From Apostichopus japonicus (taxonomy: Eukaryota > Echinodermata > Holothuroidea > Aspidochirotida > Stichopodidae): a DNA stretch of 64,000 nt. Within the stretch, counting starts at the first letter, position 1. Each line of letters begins with the position of its first letter. The notes below the pieces were generated by a model. The model did no database searches, was not told the origin of the DNA, and saw only the letters and a program-made list of their open reading frames with translations. This document shows positions 49,090-61,300 of the stretch, piece after piece. The translations under genes and the position numbers were made by a program. The DNA lies in the NCBI RefSeq assembly GCF_037975245.1, contig NC_092576.1, forward strand, positions 41,358,611 through 41,422,610. Reading direction: 5' to 3'.

Positions 49090-50210
49090 TCATTAGCTAC
49101 CACAAAGAGGATTGAGTCTGGGACGTTTTGGGAGGGAGGTTCACATGGAAGTCGACGGTCAGTGTGCTTTTTGAACACTTTTAGAGGCAAACTGCAGAAA
49201 TGTTTTCATTTTTTTTTATACAAAATGCATCCTCGATGCATCATGTTTGACAAATCTATTTTCGATTTAATATCAAATTGTTTTTTCAAAGAAGTCAATG
49301 GTTGTAAAATTCAAAAAGTAGACTTTAAAAGTATACATTGCAGAAAACCTATCTGTAAATCTCAAAAAGGTCATTATAATCACCAGAAAGGGGTGCAAAT
49401 GGGTGTAACTTTTGGTTATTTTTTAAATAAATATGGAGTGGAAGAAAGTGGACATAGGTACTTATTAACATCAAGGCCCAAGTCATGTTTATATTTTTCA
49501 AGATTTATTCAGTATTTATGGACATATGGGTAATTAACTAGAAAAACAAACTAGTTATCCGATGAATGCAACACGATGTATCTGTATCATGTCTATCTTG
49601 CATATCATAATAATCCATGTGGTAACAATGGTTACTAAGTTAATAATATGCATACTATTGATTAGAGGTGATCGCTGTAACGTTCTGGTGTGTTCCGGTT
49701 TTTTTCAAGTTATTACATGTGAGGGAAGGTGGCGAAATCCATATTCATGAACTCTCCCCTTAGCAACTAGTTTGACCTGTGACCCGACAATTTGCGTAGC
49801 ACAGTGGACTGTATTGTTTATCTGTACTGTCACTCACTAGAACAATGGCTTGTATTGTTTTGGTGTACAGCATCCCTTCCGTTCTAGCTATCGTGAGCGT
49901 TGTTTCTACACACACGCCGTCAAACCACTGTAGCAATATCACGTTATCAAGCAATCAACCATTTCTACATATATCTATTTTGCTTTATCTATCACATTCG
50001 GGATGTGAGAAGCTGTAAAGGTAAATATAAATATTCACTTTGATCACCCAATATCAATTTTAAGTTAAGAAGTGGTTCATTCACGTGAAATATAGCCAAA
50101 TTGTGGTCCTCACGTGTCCTTGTTAGTCAAGTATTGGCAACGTTACTTTCCTTGTTGCATACTCACTGTGTAATAGTCCTGTAGGCTAATCGTAAACGAT
50201 CGCTTACGAA
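49090..50210. other. Unresolved stretch; one open frame of unknown nature
   Basis: The plus frame 49003-49533 overlaps the decayed LINE end in a different frame and continues for about 150 unrecognised codons rich in Ser, Lys and Cys. I find no motif, no splice partner and no duplicate in the window. It may be LINE 3' UTR. Nothing else is supported up to the terminal repeat at 50218. Confidence 0.35.
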
Positions 50211-50217
50211 GAGTGTA

Positions 50218-50480
50218 CACTGTAAACAATAGTTAGTCTATATGACTAAAAAAAATTAGTCACAACGATGCCTCTATCGACCAGTTTCTTCTAGTCATTT
50301 GACTATATAACATTAGTTTTGTGACTAATTAAATCGAGTTTTCTGACTAATTAAAATTAGTCCTACTACGATGCCTCTATCGACCAAAGCTTAGTCCAGT
50401 GACTAAAAATATTAGTCATTGCAACTGTGACTACTTATTTAGGTCACAAGACTAGTTTCAGATTAAGTACTGATTAGTTA
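50218..50480. repeat. Putative En/Spm-type terminus with TTAGTC and GACTAA subterminal array
   Basis: The segment starts CACTGTAAAC at 50218, similar to the CACTG or CACTA ends of En/Spm elements. It then contains exact TTAGTC at 50233, 50256, 50357, 50391 and 50412, and the inverse GACTAA at 50244, 50323, 50345 and 50401, plus several one-mismatch forms. A 19-bp perfect direct repeat, ACGATGCCTCTATCGACCA, occurs at 50265-50283 and 50368-50386. Short motifs in both orientations near an end are typical of the binding region for the En/Spm accessory protein. The other terminus is not in the window, so the assignment is inferred. Confidence 0.6.
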
Positions 50481-50522
50481 AGAAATGAGATAGTGACACA
50501 CATTGTAAGTTTCATGGTAATT

Positions 50523-50528
50523 TTTATT
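50523..50528 (-). terminator. Candidate polyadenylation signal (AATAAA, minus strand)
   Basis: TTTATT on the plus strand gives AATAAA on the minus strand. It lies about 1.6 kb beyond the SAMD3-like stop codon and just inside the terminal repeat array. Other AATAAA words occur nearer (for example 50642-50647), so the true site is uncertain. Confidence 0.25.
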
Positions 50529-51825
50529 AACATTCAGTATTAATGCAAAATGTGACAAATAAACATTCCATTTAAAAGTCATCTCATAAAGAACAGTAAC
50601 AAACACTAAAGGTTAAAGAACATTTAAAACTGAAATATATATTTATTGGACAATTGGGAAACTTATCTTTACAAAAATGTCAAAATCTTCTCCGATAAAA
50701 CATCTTGAGACTACTCATGGGATTACTTTGAAACGCTCCTAAGTTGGCAGTGTTCAAGAGTTTTCAAACAATTAGATCATGCATCATTATGGGCTCCATC
50801 AGTTTCATCAAAATAGCAGCATGGAAAAGATGTGGACAGACAGATAAAGGGAAAGTTTGGGAGTACACAGCTCAAATATAAAAATAGAACTTCAACCAAA
50901 TAAATTATCTTAATTAATATTTTAATATAAATATACATAACATAGATTTAATATACACAAAATAATATATCATATAACTATTTATAATTTATTTATAAAA
51001 ATAATACCCCATGTCAAGTCAAATGGTATAAAAAGGCCTTGAGTAGCTCTATATGACCTTAGCTGTTAAAAGGGCCAGAAAATATCCTTATAATCATCAT
51101 CTCGAATTAGGATGATAAATAAAAATATTACCATGACAAGCTAAACCAAAAAGTGAGCTTTAAAGAGAACCATTGACCAGAGATTAAATTTCTATGTCTA
51201 ACAACATCTGACAACTACATTTAAAACAAAAGAATAATATAAGTCATTTTATGAACTTGGAAGTGATATTATTCTGAGTTTCTGACCATGAGATGTGATG
51301 GTACAATATTATTGCAGAACATGCAAGTTGAACATGTTATTATCATTGAAGCAACACTAGGGTGGAACAGTAAACAAAGTATAGTTACAACATTTCTAGA
51401 AGTACTTTATCACAAACCATAAGCTATGTCTTGACTGGTAGACAATTACCTTCTAGGTCAATTTTTTGGGGTACATTTTAAATGAGGTCCCCACATTCAA
51501 TCACACTAACCTCATTTAATCATTGTAATTATTTCCAAGTACACTGAAGTCCATGTTAAAGACTTGCCCGATATATCGAAAATCATTTGCTGATAATTTG
51601 ATCTTTGCTTGATCCCAAACGTGTGCGCAAGTACACAAACAATAATCTTATACACTACACTTATGTGGGGCTTAGGCATGCACTATAGCATATACTAGTA
51701 GTATGACCGGTGTGCATTATTGAATATAACCGGTGTGCAGTATTATGTGTACGTATATGGCTAGACAAGTATATTTTTGAATTACCTCGCAGGGTACCCT
51801 ATACACCTGAGTAAATAGAGGCAAT

Positions 51826-51945
51826 TGAGATTAAGTGCCTTCATTAAAGATACATACAAATCGACCAGGTTGGTACATGAACCCACGATCATGGAATCAT
51901 GTGTTCAGTGCCCTAGCCATTCCACCACAACTTCTGTATGTCTTT
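51826..51945 (-). mobile_element. tRNA-derived SINE head
   Basis: On the minus strand an A-box-like TGGCTAGGGCA (near 51915) is followed by a B-box-like GGGTTCATGTACC (near 51876) and then the common SINE body that reads AAGTGCCTT on the plus strand. No intact tRNA fold is expected. A weaker fragment with B box GGTTCAAATCC lies near 52470, also on the minus strand. Confidence 0.6.
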
Positions 51946-52114
51946 ACGTACTGTGGTTATTTCACTGATTGCATAATGCGCACTGTATATCACAGATTGT
52001 TCCTTATATTGAATGTACGATTTTATTATCATAACTACTACAAGAACAAGACACAACATTTCTGTACGTGCTAACACCATTGGGGTGAAAGTTCAAGCGA
52101 CCAACATATGATAT

Positions 52115-52396
52115 TTACATATTCATATTTATTTTTTCTACAACTCTCATAACTGTCTTGTCAACTGGGAGTCCATCCTGGATGTTTAAAATCATCCTCT
52201 GGTAGAAGTTTAGGGTTTTCTTCAGAGCTGTTGGATAAACCAAGTTAAATATATAAAATGTAGCCAAGTAGACAGCAAAAGCTGACATGAAATTGGATGA
52301 TTCTGTGACTTTGAAGCCATCAACTTTAACTGTGTAGCTGCTGACTTCTTCTTCACCTTCAAACATTTCCATGATCACTGGAAGTTTAACTTCATG
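52115..52396 (-). CDS. SAMD3-like gene, last exon
   Basis: The acceptor TTTGTTGGCAG precedes HEVKLPVIMEMF. The exon holds the family's conserved C-terminal block (FAVYLATFYIFNLVYP, then FYQRMILNI) and ends with a TAA stop after a short KINMNM tail. Confidence 0.8.
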   Translation of the reverse strand, partial: HEVKLPVIMEMFEGEEEVSSYTVKVDGFKVTESSNFMSAFAVYLATFYIFNLVYPTALKKTLNFYQRMILNIQDGLPVDKTVMRVVEKINMNM

Positions 52397-55300
52397 CTGC
52401 CAACAAAGAAAATGAAATGAATAAGTAACCAATTATTTTAGGAAGCACAATGGCAGATCCAGGATGGGATTTGAACCCATGTAGTCAAAGCAAACGTCAT
52501 GTTTTTAAGAATGATTGTGCAAGTCACCATATTAAATATGTAATTATTTAATATATAGTCTGTTTAATAATAGCATTAAAGACGATATTACATATCATTG
52601 ACAAATTTTGTTAACATTATGAGTCATTTTCCTTACATGGCTAAATTTCAATGGTATCACAGTACAAACGTTAAAATGTCATTAATATGCAGTGTTGCAG
52701 TTGTGGTTGAGGCAACAGCCTCCAAGGCAAAAATTTAATGAATTTATTTGCCTTAATATATTATTAAAATTTCCTTGCTTTTCTTCAGATACTTTATTCA
52801 ACTCAGACAGAACTAGTTGTTGATGCTAAAAGGTCCTTTACAAGGAACGTTTCCATTTATTGTTTAATGAAACTCATACACATATCAGTTTGTCTTTTGT
52901 TTCCCTTCAATTTAATTATAAAGGGGGAAGTTAATGACAACCCATAAGAAAAATATGCGATAAATTTAGGGTAATTATCCATTATATATATAAGTTACTT
53001 ACAGTTTCATCAACCACCGAGAGCATACTTTCCAACTTCTCGTTAACAAGGGTTGGTACTGCAATCACTGCAGCATATTTAGTGGCCTCTATAAAAAAAA
53101 ACATAGGTGAAACTGTTTTGTAATCCCCTTTAATATTAAATATCATGATATCCTCACTCCTCAGAGGTGTTTTCTTACAATATATTTGAAACACAAATGA
53201 AGACAAGATCAGATAGGCCTAGCTTATTACATTTGAAGTTTGAACATGATCAACGGTTATGTGAGTGGTGTGGCAATGGACACACTTGACTCACACAGTT
53301 AATACAAACCATTAATTTGACCTGACTGAAGTGTTACAGAGCTCTCTAGCAGTGGCTACCTAGAATAGGTGGGTCCTTCTTTAGTCCCCCATGCAAGGAT
53401 GCCACTCTGAGGAGGGGTCTAAGGGGGGGGGGTATCCCCTTTGAGAATATATCTTATTATGATATAATTTTATTATTATTTTGGGGGCTGTGTGCCGCTT
53501 GGCACTCCCCTGACTGGTACCCTGCAGGGCGGACTGCCCCCCACTTACTACGCCATTGCTCTCTAGACCAGCGGTCGGCAACTTTTTTACCCATGAACTA
53601 ATGAATATCCCCGGAACAAAGCCACGACCCAAGAGGTACTAACGCCTCAAAATATTATCGCTTGAAAATGTCATGTTCTATTGATGTTAAAGTACACTAA
53701 CGACTCACATGCTGTTGTTTATAAACACTGATCATACTAAGGAAGCGTTGTTGTTTATGAACAAATTTCCTGTCGGTGTTCGCTTGATATTTTTTCTGCT
53801 CTAGCCCATACCTTCATCCAATAAAATACTAACCATGCCTTGTGCTCTCATCCTTATATTTCAAAATGTCTCCAATAGCTTTGTCTACAAGGTTTGGTCG
53901 GCTTTTCTTATTCTTCACCGTTGTTACAATAGCATCAGCATATTTGGTGAAGCCATCATGTATCAGGTCCCTAATTGAGGAGGATCCAATTCTCTGGAAT
54001 TCCAAAATTATCTGAAAATTGAACAAGAAATTAAAAAAGTTTGGTGATTACATTCTATGTTGGTAAATGAAGAAAAGAGTTCTACATAACAACAAAAGGA
54101 AATAAATTGTAATGACCGTATCAGTGTCAACATTACTATGAGGTTAGTGATTGCAGTTCCTGTTAAAATAACCAGATGAGTTTCCAGTTTTTAAGTGTTT
54201 GACCTCCATTGACCTCAGGTGGCACACATTTAGTGTCATCTCCAGTCATTTTATTATGGGGTACTGCAGACGAAGGTCAACATGTTTGTATTCCCCATTT
54301 TTGGACAATCACAAATCTTATCCTGGGGCACAGTACGTAACATTTTAAGGTGTGTGTGCCCCCAGCCCGGGTATAAGGTTCCTCTATACATGCACTATGC
54401 TATCTTGAGATATTGTGTTTACAAGCAAGTCATCATGGACACATATACATCACGTCATCATGCAGTGTACTCCAGGGGGGTTGTAGGGGACCCCCTGAGT
54501 GTAAGTTGCCACCCCTGGGTGGATCTTGCCGCGCCCCCCCAAAAAATAGTGGCCGCCCCCTAATTTTTTTGTCTAACAACGAATACAACAGAAAACCAGA
54601 ATGAAAACATTTCATGGTTCCTTGCTGCTGTTCATTAGTTCCATTATTAGGGAAATTTCTAACAAAGCCCTAATACAACAACAGTATGCTCACAAACTTT
54701 TGTGGCCAAAGTAATGCTAAGCCCTGATATCAATTGCAACACACATCGGTGTGTGAAGACTATCTACCATAATCATCATACCAAGTTTGACGAAATTCCG
54801 ACTAGTAATAGTAGCCAAGTAATTGCAATTTGGAGTATTTCACGTTTGACCCCATGACCTCATTAATATTCATGAAATGAGCACAAAAAAAAATAGGGTT
54901 CATCTACTCACTATGGGCCACCCACCCACCAAGTTTGATCATGATCAGTCAATCCCTTGTTGAGTTATCGTGCATACAAGCTAAAGCGTCACACACACAC
55001 ACACACACACGCATACACTCGCCAACCTGAATACATAGGTTCCTTGGCTTTTAGCAAGGAACCAAAAACTACACTGGTTGGTAATTGAAAGGAGCTGTAT
55101 AAACTGAAAGTAAATACCTCATCTTCATCGAAAAGCCATGGGTACAGCTCCTGGACCTGCTTCACAGAAACACCTTCTTTAACAATCAGTTGTCTTCGAT
55201 CTGAGAATGTTGCTGACATTGCCTCTGTCACCCTGGAGTAGTGAGGTTTCTTCTTGGCGTTCTCCCTTTTCAACCACTGAATATGGGATTCAATGGACTT

Positions 55301-58300
55301 GTCATCTTCTGATTCTTGTCTTTGTGGGAGATAGTTAATCATACCCCATTGTGGTGGAGTTTTTCTGGCAGCAGGCACTTGGGGAAGATGAAGAGATGGT
55401 CTCACTCTTTTCCGTGACTGCACCACAGGGATTGAGTTGTCCTCCCTCTTTCTTGCATTTGAAAATTTGTATTGAAGTCTGATTTTCCAGATGGACTGCA
55501 AAATAAAGTAAACTGACAATTAGTGTTTATTTACATTACTCAACTTTTTCCTAATTGAATAATTTAATTCTACTCACACTACTCGACCAAACTTTTAAGC
55601 AATGTAGCCATTTTCTGTCGAGGGGGTATGAAAGGGAGCGTGCCCATGGAGAATGGTGAGCTAGGCTGAGAAAAAAGTAATATTGGATGAGAAATAAAGC
55701 ATACAATAGCATCCATGTCCATGTCTATGTACAGGTGTAAGTAACATGGACAAATTGGTTAGTTAATGAGGTAGTATAGATTTGCACTTCAATACCTATC
55801 TGTAAATAGTTGCCCACATGGTTACCCGCTCCAAAAAATGTTATCTGCGTTCTTTCTCCTACTTATCTACCAAACATGCATTACATTTTAATTACTTTAC
55901 CATGCTTTTGGTACTCTCAACCCTAATTTTTCTTTCCCTACTCCATCCCATCCCCCACCCCCCCAACCTAAACAGAGAAAAGAAGAAAAATTAGACCATG
56001 GATCTGTCAGAGCAGGCGTTCAAACCCCCTCATGAAAAAATGCTCACTAAATATATATATACTGCTGACATACCTGAACATCTCCTGTTGACATATTTGG
56101 CTGGTTGGCAAGCTTGGGGTAGACTTTAAACAACTTCTGAATAATACGCTCATACTGCATAGTCTTCGGGTAACTATCAAAAAATAAACCAGAAAACCAA
56201 AATGTTTAGTGATTCCTTGCCATGTTAAAACATCAAAAGGTAATTGCACTGCACAAACTGGCACATATCAAATTTATATCTTTTACTGAACTATTTATTC
56301 CCTCAAAATGCACTTACTAAGTATATACTTTGACTGCATTGTAGATGGCTTCCAGCATCGCAGACCGTTCTGCTTCTTTCAGAGGTGGAGACCCAGTTTG
56401 AAGTTTATCAACAATAGCCGATGAAAACTCTGGTAGCTGAAAATGAAGGTCCCAGTTGGCGTCAGTACGAGTTGAAAAAATTGTACTTGCAGATGAGGTT
56501 GGGAGGTTTGGTGGTGGATCTGTCAACAGTGATGGTGACACGTCACTAGCAAGAGGGCATCTGTACAAACAAAATAATGATACATATAACCAGAGATGCC
56601 AACCTCTTGACACAAACTAGAGCACCAATGGTGCAGAAGCTCATACCTTTTCGAGCTTAAAAATGTAGGGCCCACAAAGCTTTATGGCCCACCAAATTTC
56701 AGGCCATTTTTCAGATTCCACCAATTTTGGGCCCATGAGGGATAAGCCCCCCCCCCCCCTCCGTTAGCAGAATCCTGGCCACACCACTGGCTATAATTCC
56801 TATTTTCCGCCTTTAAATCCTATTTTACCCACTCTCTCAAACAATACCACTGACCTACCCTATTAAACTATCTCCCCTCTACCTGAGCAGACCTGAAGCA
56901 CTCCTTGCCAAAATTTTGGCTGGCTGCCTACATACCTCAGGCTCAAAGACTTCTAAGAATCGGCAAGTGATGATTGGCTATAGGGCTCTCATGCTTACAG
57001 TTCAACAGTTAATAACAACTCCCAGTCCTGCTTTAATTCCACTAACAGCCTCTGCAGAGCTTAACCACAATTTTATGTAAACAAACACTGCAGAGACTGG
57101 GAGACAAATTAAAGGAGCTTTGGCAAAAGGTGAAGGCTCAGATTTTTTTAAACAATGGGGATTAATTGTAATTAATTAACTTTTGACCAAAAATTATTAG
57201 GCATCACCTTATTCATACACAATCCAACAATCCTCAGTTCAACTTTGAATATGATCCATCAAAATCTTGGGGAGATTGAGATATTTGAAAATATTACAAA
57301 GAATGACCTCCGATGACCCCCTAAATGACCATTGACCTCAATTTTCCGAACACCCCTCGTAACTCTCATCCTGAGGAACGTCGAGACCAAGTTTCATTTT
57401 AACTGGCCATACACTGTACGAACAGGAGCAATTTGAAAATATAGGGCCGCGGCCCGGGCCACAAAAGACCCCTAGTTGATCTTTGATCTCAAATTCATGA
57501 ACACCCTGAAGGTAAAACTTCCATAGTACTATCGTGACAAACCCTCAACATTGTACCATGGAATCTGTAGGAGAAGAAGCATTTTGCGTATTACCACAAA
57601 ATGGCCCATAACGGCCCACAGGTGACCTATGACCATCCTAAGTCTGTATGACCATCCTAACTGTACTTATTCAAAAAAAATCTATATACCAAGTTTGAGT
57701 TAAGTCCAACTTTCCCTTGTTTAGTTACAGTATACCCAAGCAAGTGTAAGGTCCACCACACGAAATAATTCATTTTTAGAGGGTGGTAATACCCAGTATC
57801 ACTAGAAAACATTTTCATATGTTGCTCTTAAGGAATGGAACGAATTATCAAGGAAGTGTAAGAATGCCAAGTCTTCAAATACTTTTAAACTTTCTATTTT
57901 ATATTCATTGTCGTCTTATTTTTTTATTATTATAATTATTATTTTATATGATTATATTTTTTCATTTCACTATTAGTTATTTTATTTCAGGGCCTCGGGG
58001 GAGATTAGCTTTACGCTAACCGAGTATACCCTTTAATGTAAAATAAATAAATATATAAATAAAAGTTTCTAATAATGTACCCGGAAAACAAATGAGACTC
58101 GTAGCTAAATGTCAGTGCAATGCATTTTGAACGGTGTTGTAACAACAGTCGATCAGATACTGACAGTCTATAGGCTGAGTGATGCGTTGCTGGACGTGAG
58201 CTGTACAGTAGTAAACAATCTAAATCCTACCTACTTGAACGATAAATCTTTGTGTCCAAGTTTCATCAAATTCTGTCCAAGTATGTATGCACTATGCAGG

Positions 58301-61300
58301 AGGTAACTTTGAAACAAATTGTTGACAGAGTGATAGAGATGGATAGACGCAGTAAGATCACGATAGCTCCCACTTAATATGTGAGCTAAAAACATGTCTG
58401 CTGAGCATATTTTGCAAATTCGAGTCACTATGCGTCTGTTACTATTTTTTCCATTGTTTGGCCAGAATTAGCCAAATTTGGCATTATTTTACCACTTTGG
58501 ACAAGGATAGGAGTAACAAAAATTCTTACCGATTAGAACTTGAAGTGCATTGAGAAGCAGATAACAAAATTATCAAAAACTTTGTGTTAGTTGGAAATGC
58601 TTCTTGGGGTTCAAGGTCCCTCCATTCTTCAAAGCTCCTATCCCAACACTGCAGCTTAATTTTTTCCTTCAGTTGGAACACTTCAGAAGCCTTGACTTCC
58701 AATTGTTCTTTTGTATTACTGCCTTCTCTTTCTATTTTTTTGTTTTCATTGCCATACATGAAAAGATATCTGGAATACAAGATATAAATTTTCATAGCAA
58801 AACGAACACATACCAGGTAATTAAATGCCTCTCCATTGTGCCATTTAGGATTTACTGTAGGAACATGTTTACTTGCAGAATTTATTGCACATAGTCAAAC
58901 TACCACTTACCAGTGTGGCAATTTCATTCAATAATGGTGAGCTGTTTTGATTTTCAATAATATATGTTTATTTAAATAATTGAGCCTTAAGAATAATTCT
59001 TGTCTGTCCCATTTGTGATTGTATTTAATGAGAGAGAACGAATCAAGAGAATAAACAAGCACGCAACTGTGCATAGTGATTCCTTGCCATATTTTTTTAA
59101 TGTTATTATTGAATGTTGACAAATGTGAATCAATATTGTGAAGGTTGAAGCAAATCTGATTTTTGGCTATCTGACAGTCCTGACAACAAATTTATACACC
59201 ACTGTTTTTTTGTTGAGTCAAATGACAGAGTTAGTGGTGGTATGTACAGGTATGTTTACAACCCATTGACAGTGGTGTATGCTTAAATGTCACCAAAAAC
59301 TAGCCATAAGACCCAAAGGCACTACTATGGTAGTAGGATGTAATGTCTAATTACTACAATACTTTGTTCATTTCCCTGGCATGGATACACACTGAGAGGA
59401 TAGTGATCCAGAAGACTGTCAGTAGTTCTTAGTGAATATTGGCCGGTGTCATTGAGGACGTAAGCATGAAGATGATTGCAGTAATCAGATGTAGTAGTTT
59501 GCCTACACACAAAATAAACCGTACCACCAATCCAGCAAATAAGTTCAACAATGCCAAATTTAATTAAACCCTCTGGACCTACATCAGTGATCACTGCACA
59601 TCCTTTCCAATAGGAAGTACCACTGCATTCAGCTTTCTTTGCTGTGTAGACCATTTCTGCTTCACCAGTAACTGGTAGCAACACATCCTGGATGGACTTA
59701 AGCATTAACCTGATAGGATACAAGCTGCCAAAAGAATGTTCAACATGTCCCTTTGAAAGAAAATTTCTTTTAGTTCGAAACCAAGACTGATAATATTCAT
59801 GCCTGTTTGCCAGTGTTTTGCAAATATTCCTTCTATTCTTTGTTCTATGTGACAATTCCTTAAAATACAGATGTTTCCCTTCAAATCGTAATGTCCAGCA
59901 ATGCACTAATGGACCAAACTGCAGCATCTGATGAGGATAATGGATCATGTAGTGGAACTTGGAAGTCATAGAGTCATTCGGAAATAACACAAAATAATAA
60001 ATTAAGAATGACTCTATTAAATCAGCTAAAAATTCACTTAGGACAACATTTGTGTGTGGAGCCACAACTAACTCCACAACGTCAGCAATCAGCTGTAACA
60101 ACTTCCAAATGTTGTCACCAACTGGCACATGCTTACCAACCATCAATGGAAGAAGCCTTTAAAGACACCATGTTTGAATGGCATTTTGTTTCACTTTGAA
60201 CCTGTGAACATTAGTTTTCATCTTTGTAGGCTTATTAACCTTGTCTGTGCCTTCATATGGGAATATGTCAATTTCTGTGTTGAGTTGTTCAAGAGAAAAG
60301 AAATTTTCTTGAACACAATGCAAAATTACTTTTTCCAATACACAAGGTACAATGCCTTCGAATAAGTCATGTGCAATATCTGAAGGTAACCCATTAACTA
60401 CATGGAAATGTTGCAACACATTAAAAATGGATGATTTCTTAAGACCATACATCCCAGTAATTTCTGGAATGTTTTCTGCCATCCTGGCTTGTTGGTCATA
60501 TGATGCACTTGTCCTTTTCGTAACTGAATTTGCATTCATGTGTTCCTTTATTTCCCCTCTTGTTACAAGGCAGAACCTACAGGGACGAAAGGTGTTGAAA
60601 CTCTCTTGAAAGCCACCAACAGTATGAGCAGCCAAATTGTCTGCTACAATCATGGAAAGAGTACCCTTGAAATTATGTTCAGCACCATCTTTCTCAACAA
60701 TAATGCCATCTTTTTCCAATTTTTTGAGGTCTGCTACCAGAGGGGCTAACACTTTGTGAAGTCCAAATTCTTTAACACATTCAGTTTGACACAGCAAAGA
60801 CAGTTGAATAACATGCAATTTTGATCTCAACTTTGGGCTTATGTTACCAATGAGAAAATAGAATGCTGAAAACTTCAGATTTTTTACTTTATTTCCAAGT
60901 GGATTAGCCACACAGAAGTCATCATGATACAGTTGAATTTGAATATTTTGTGATTCAGCCAATAATGGGCTATTTTTACAAAGAGCCCCATCGCAATAGT
61001 CCTGTAGGGAGCCGTCAGGACTTAGATGTCCATTTACCACCTCAGCAAAAATGTCATCCTGTTTGAGCAATAACTTGATCGTTTCCAATATATCAATATA
61101 TTGAAAAGTTTTTTCTTTGCCATTTGCTCCAACTCCCAATAGGTATTCAACTGGTTCAACAAAATCCAAAGTTTGTGCACAGAAAGAATTTACATGCCTT
61201 GCATCACTGAAATGATCCAATGACCTCCAAAGGGAGCTTTCCCCAAAAATGTTGTTATGATCTATCAGAGTAGGATCAATATTTTCATTTTGAAGTGCAG

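Noticed and set aside
49003-49533. 176-codon ORF.
   Set aside because: Its beginning overlaps the WNALP block of a decayed LINE in another frame. The rest has no recognisable motif, splice partner or duplicate.
54282-54615. Overlapping ORFs on both strands.
   Set aside because: Created by a GC-rich dispersed repeat in an intron of the SAMD3-like gene.
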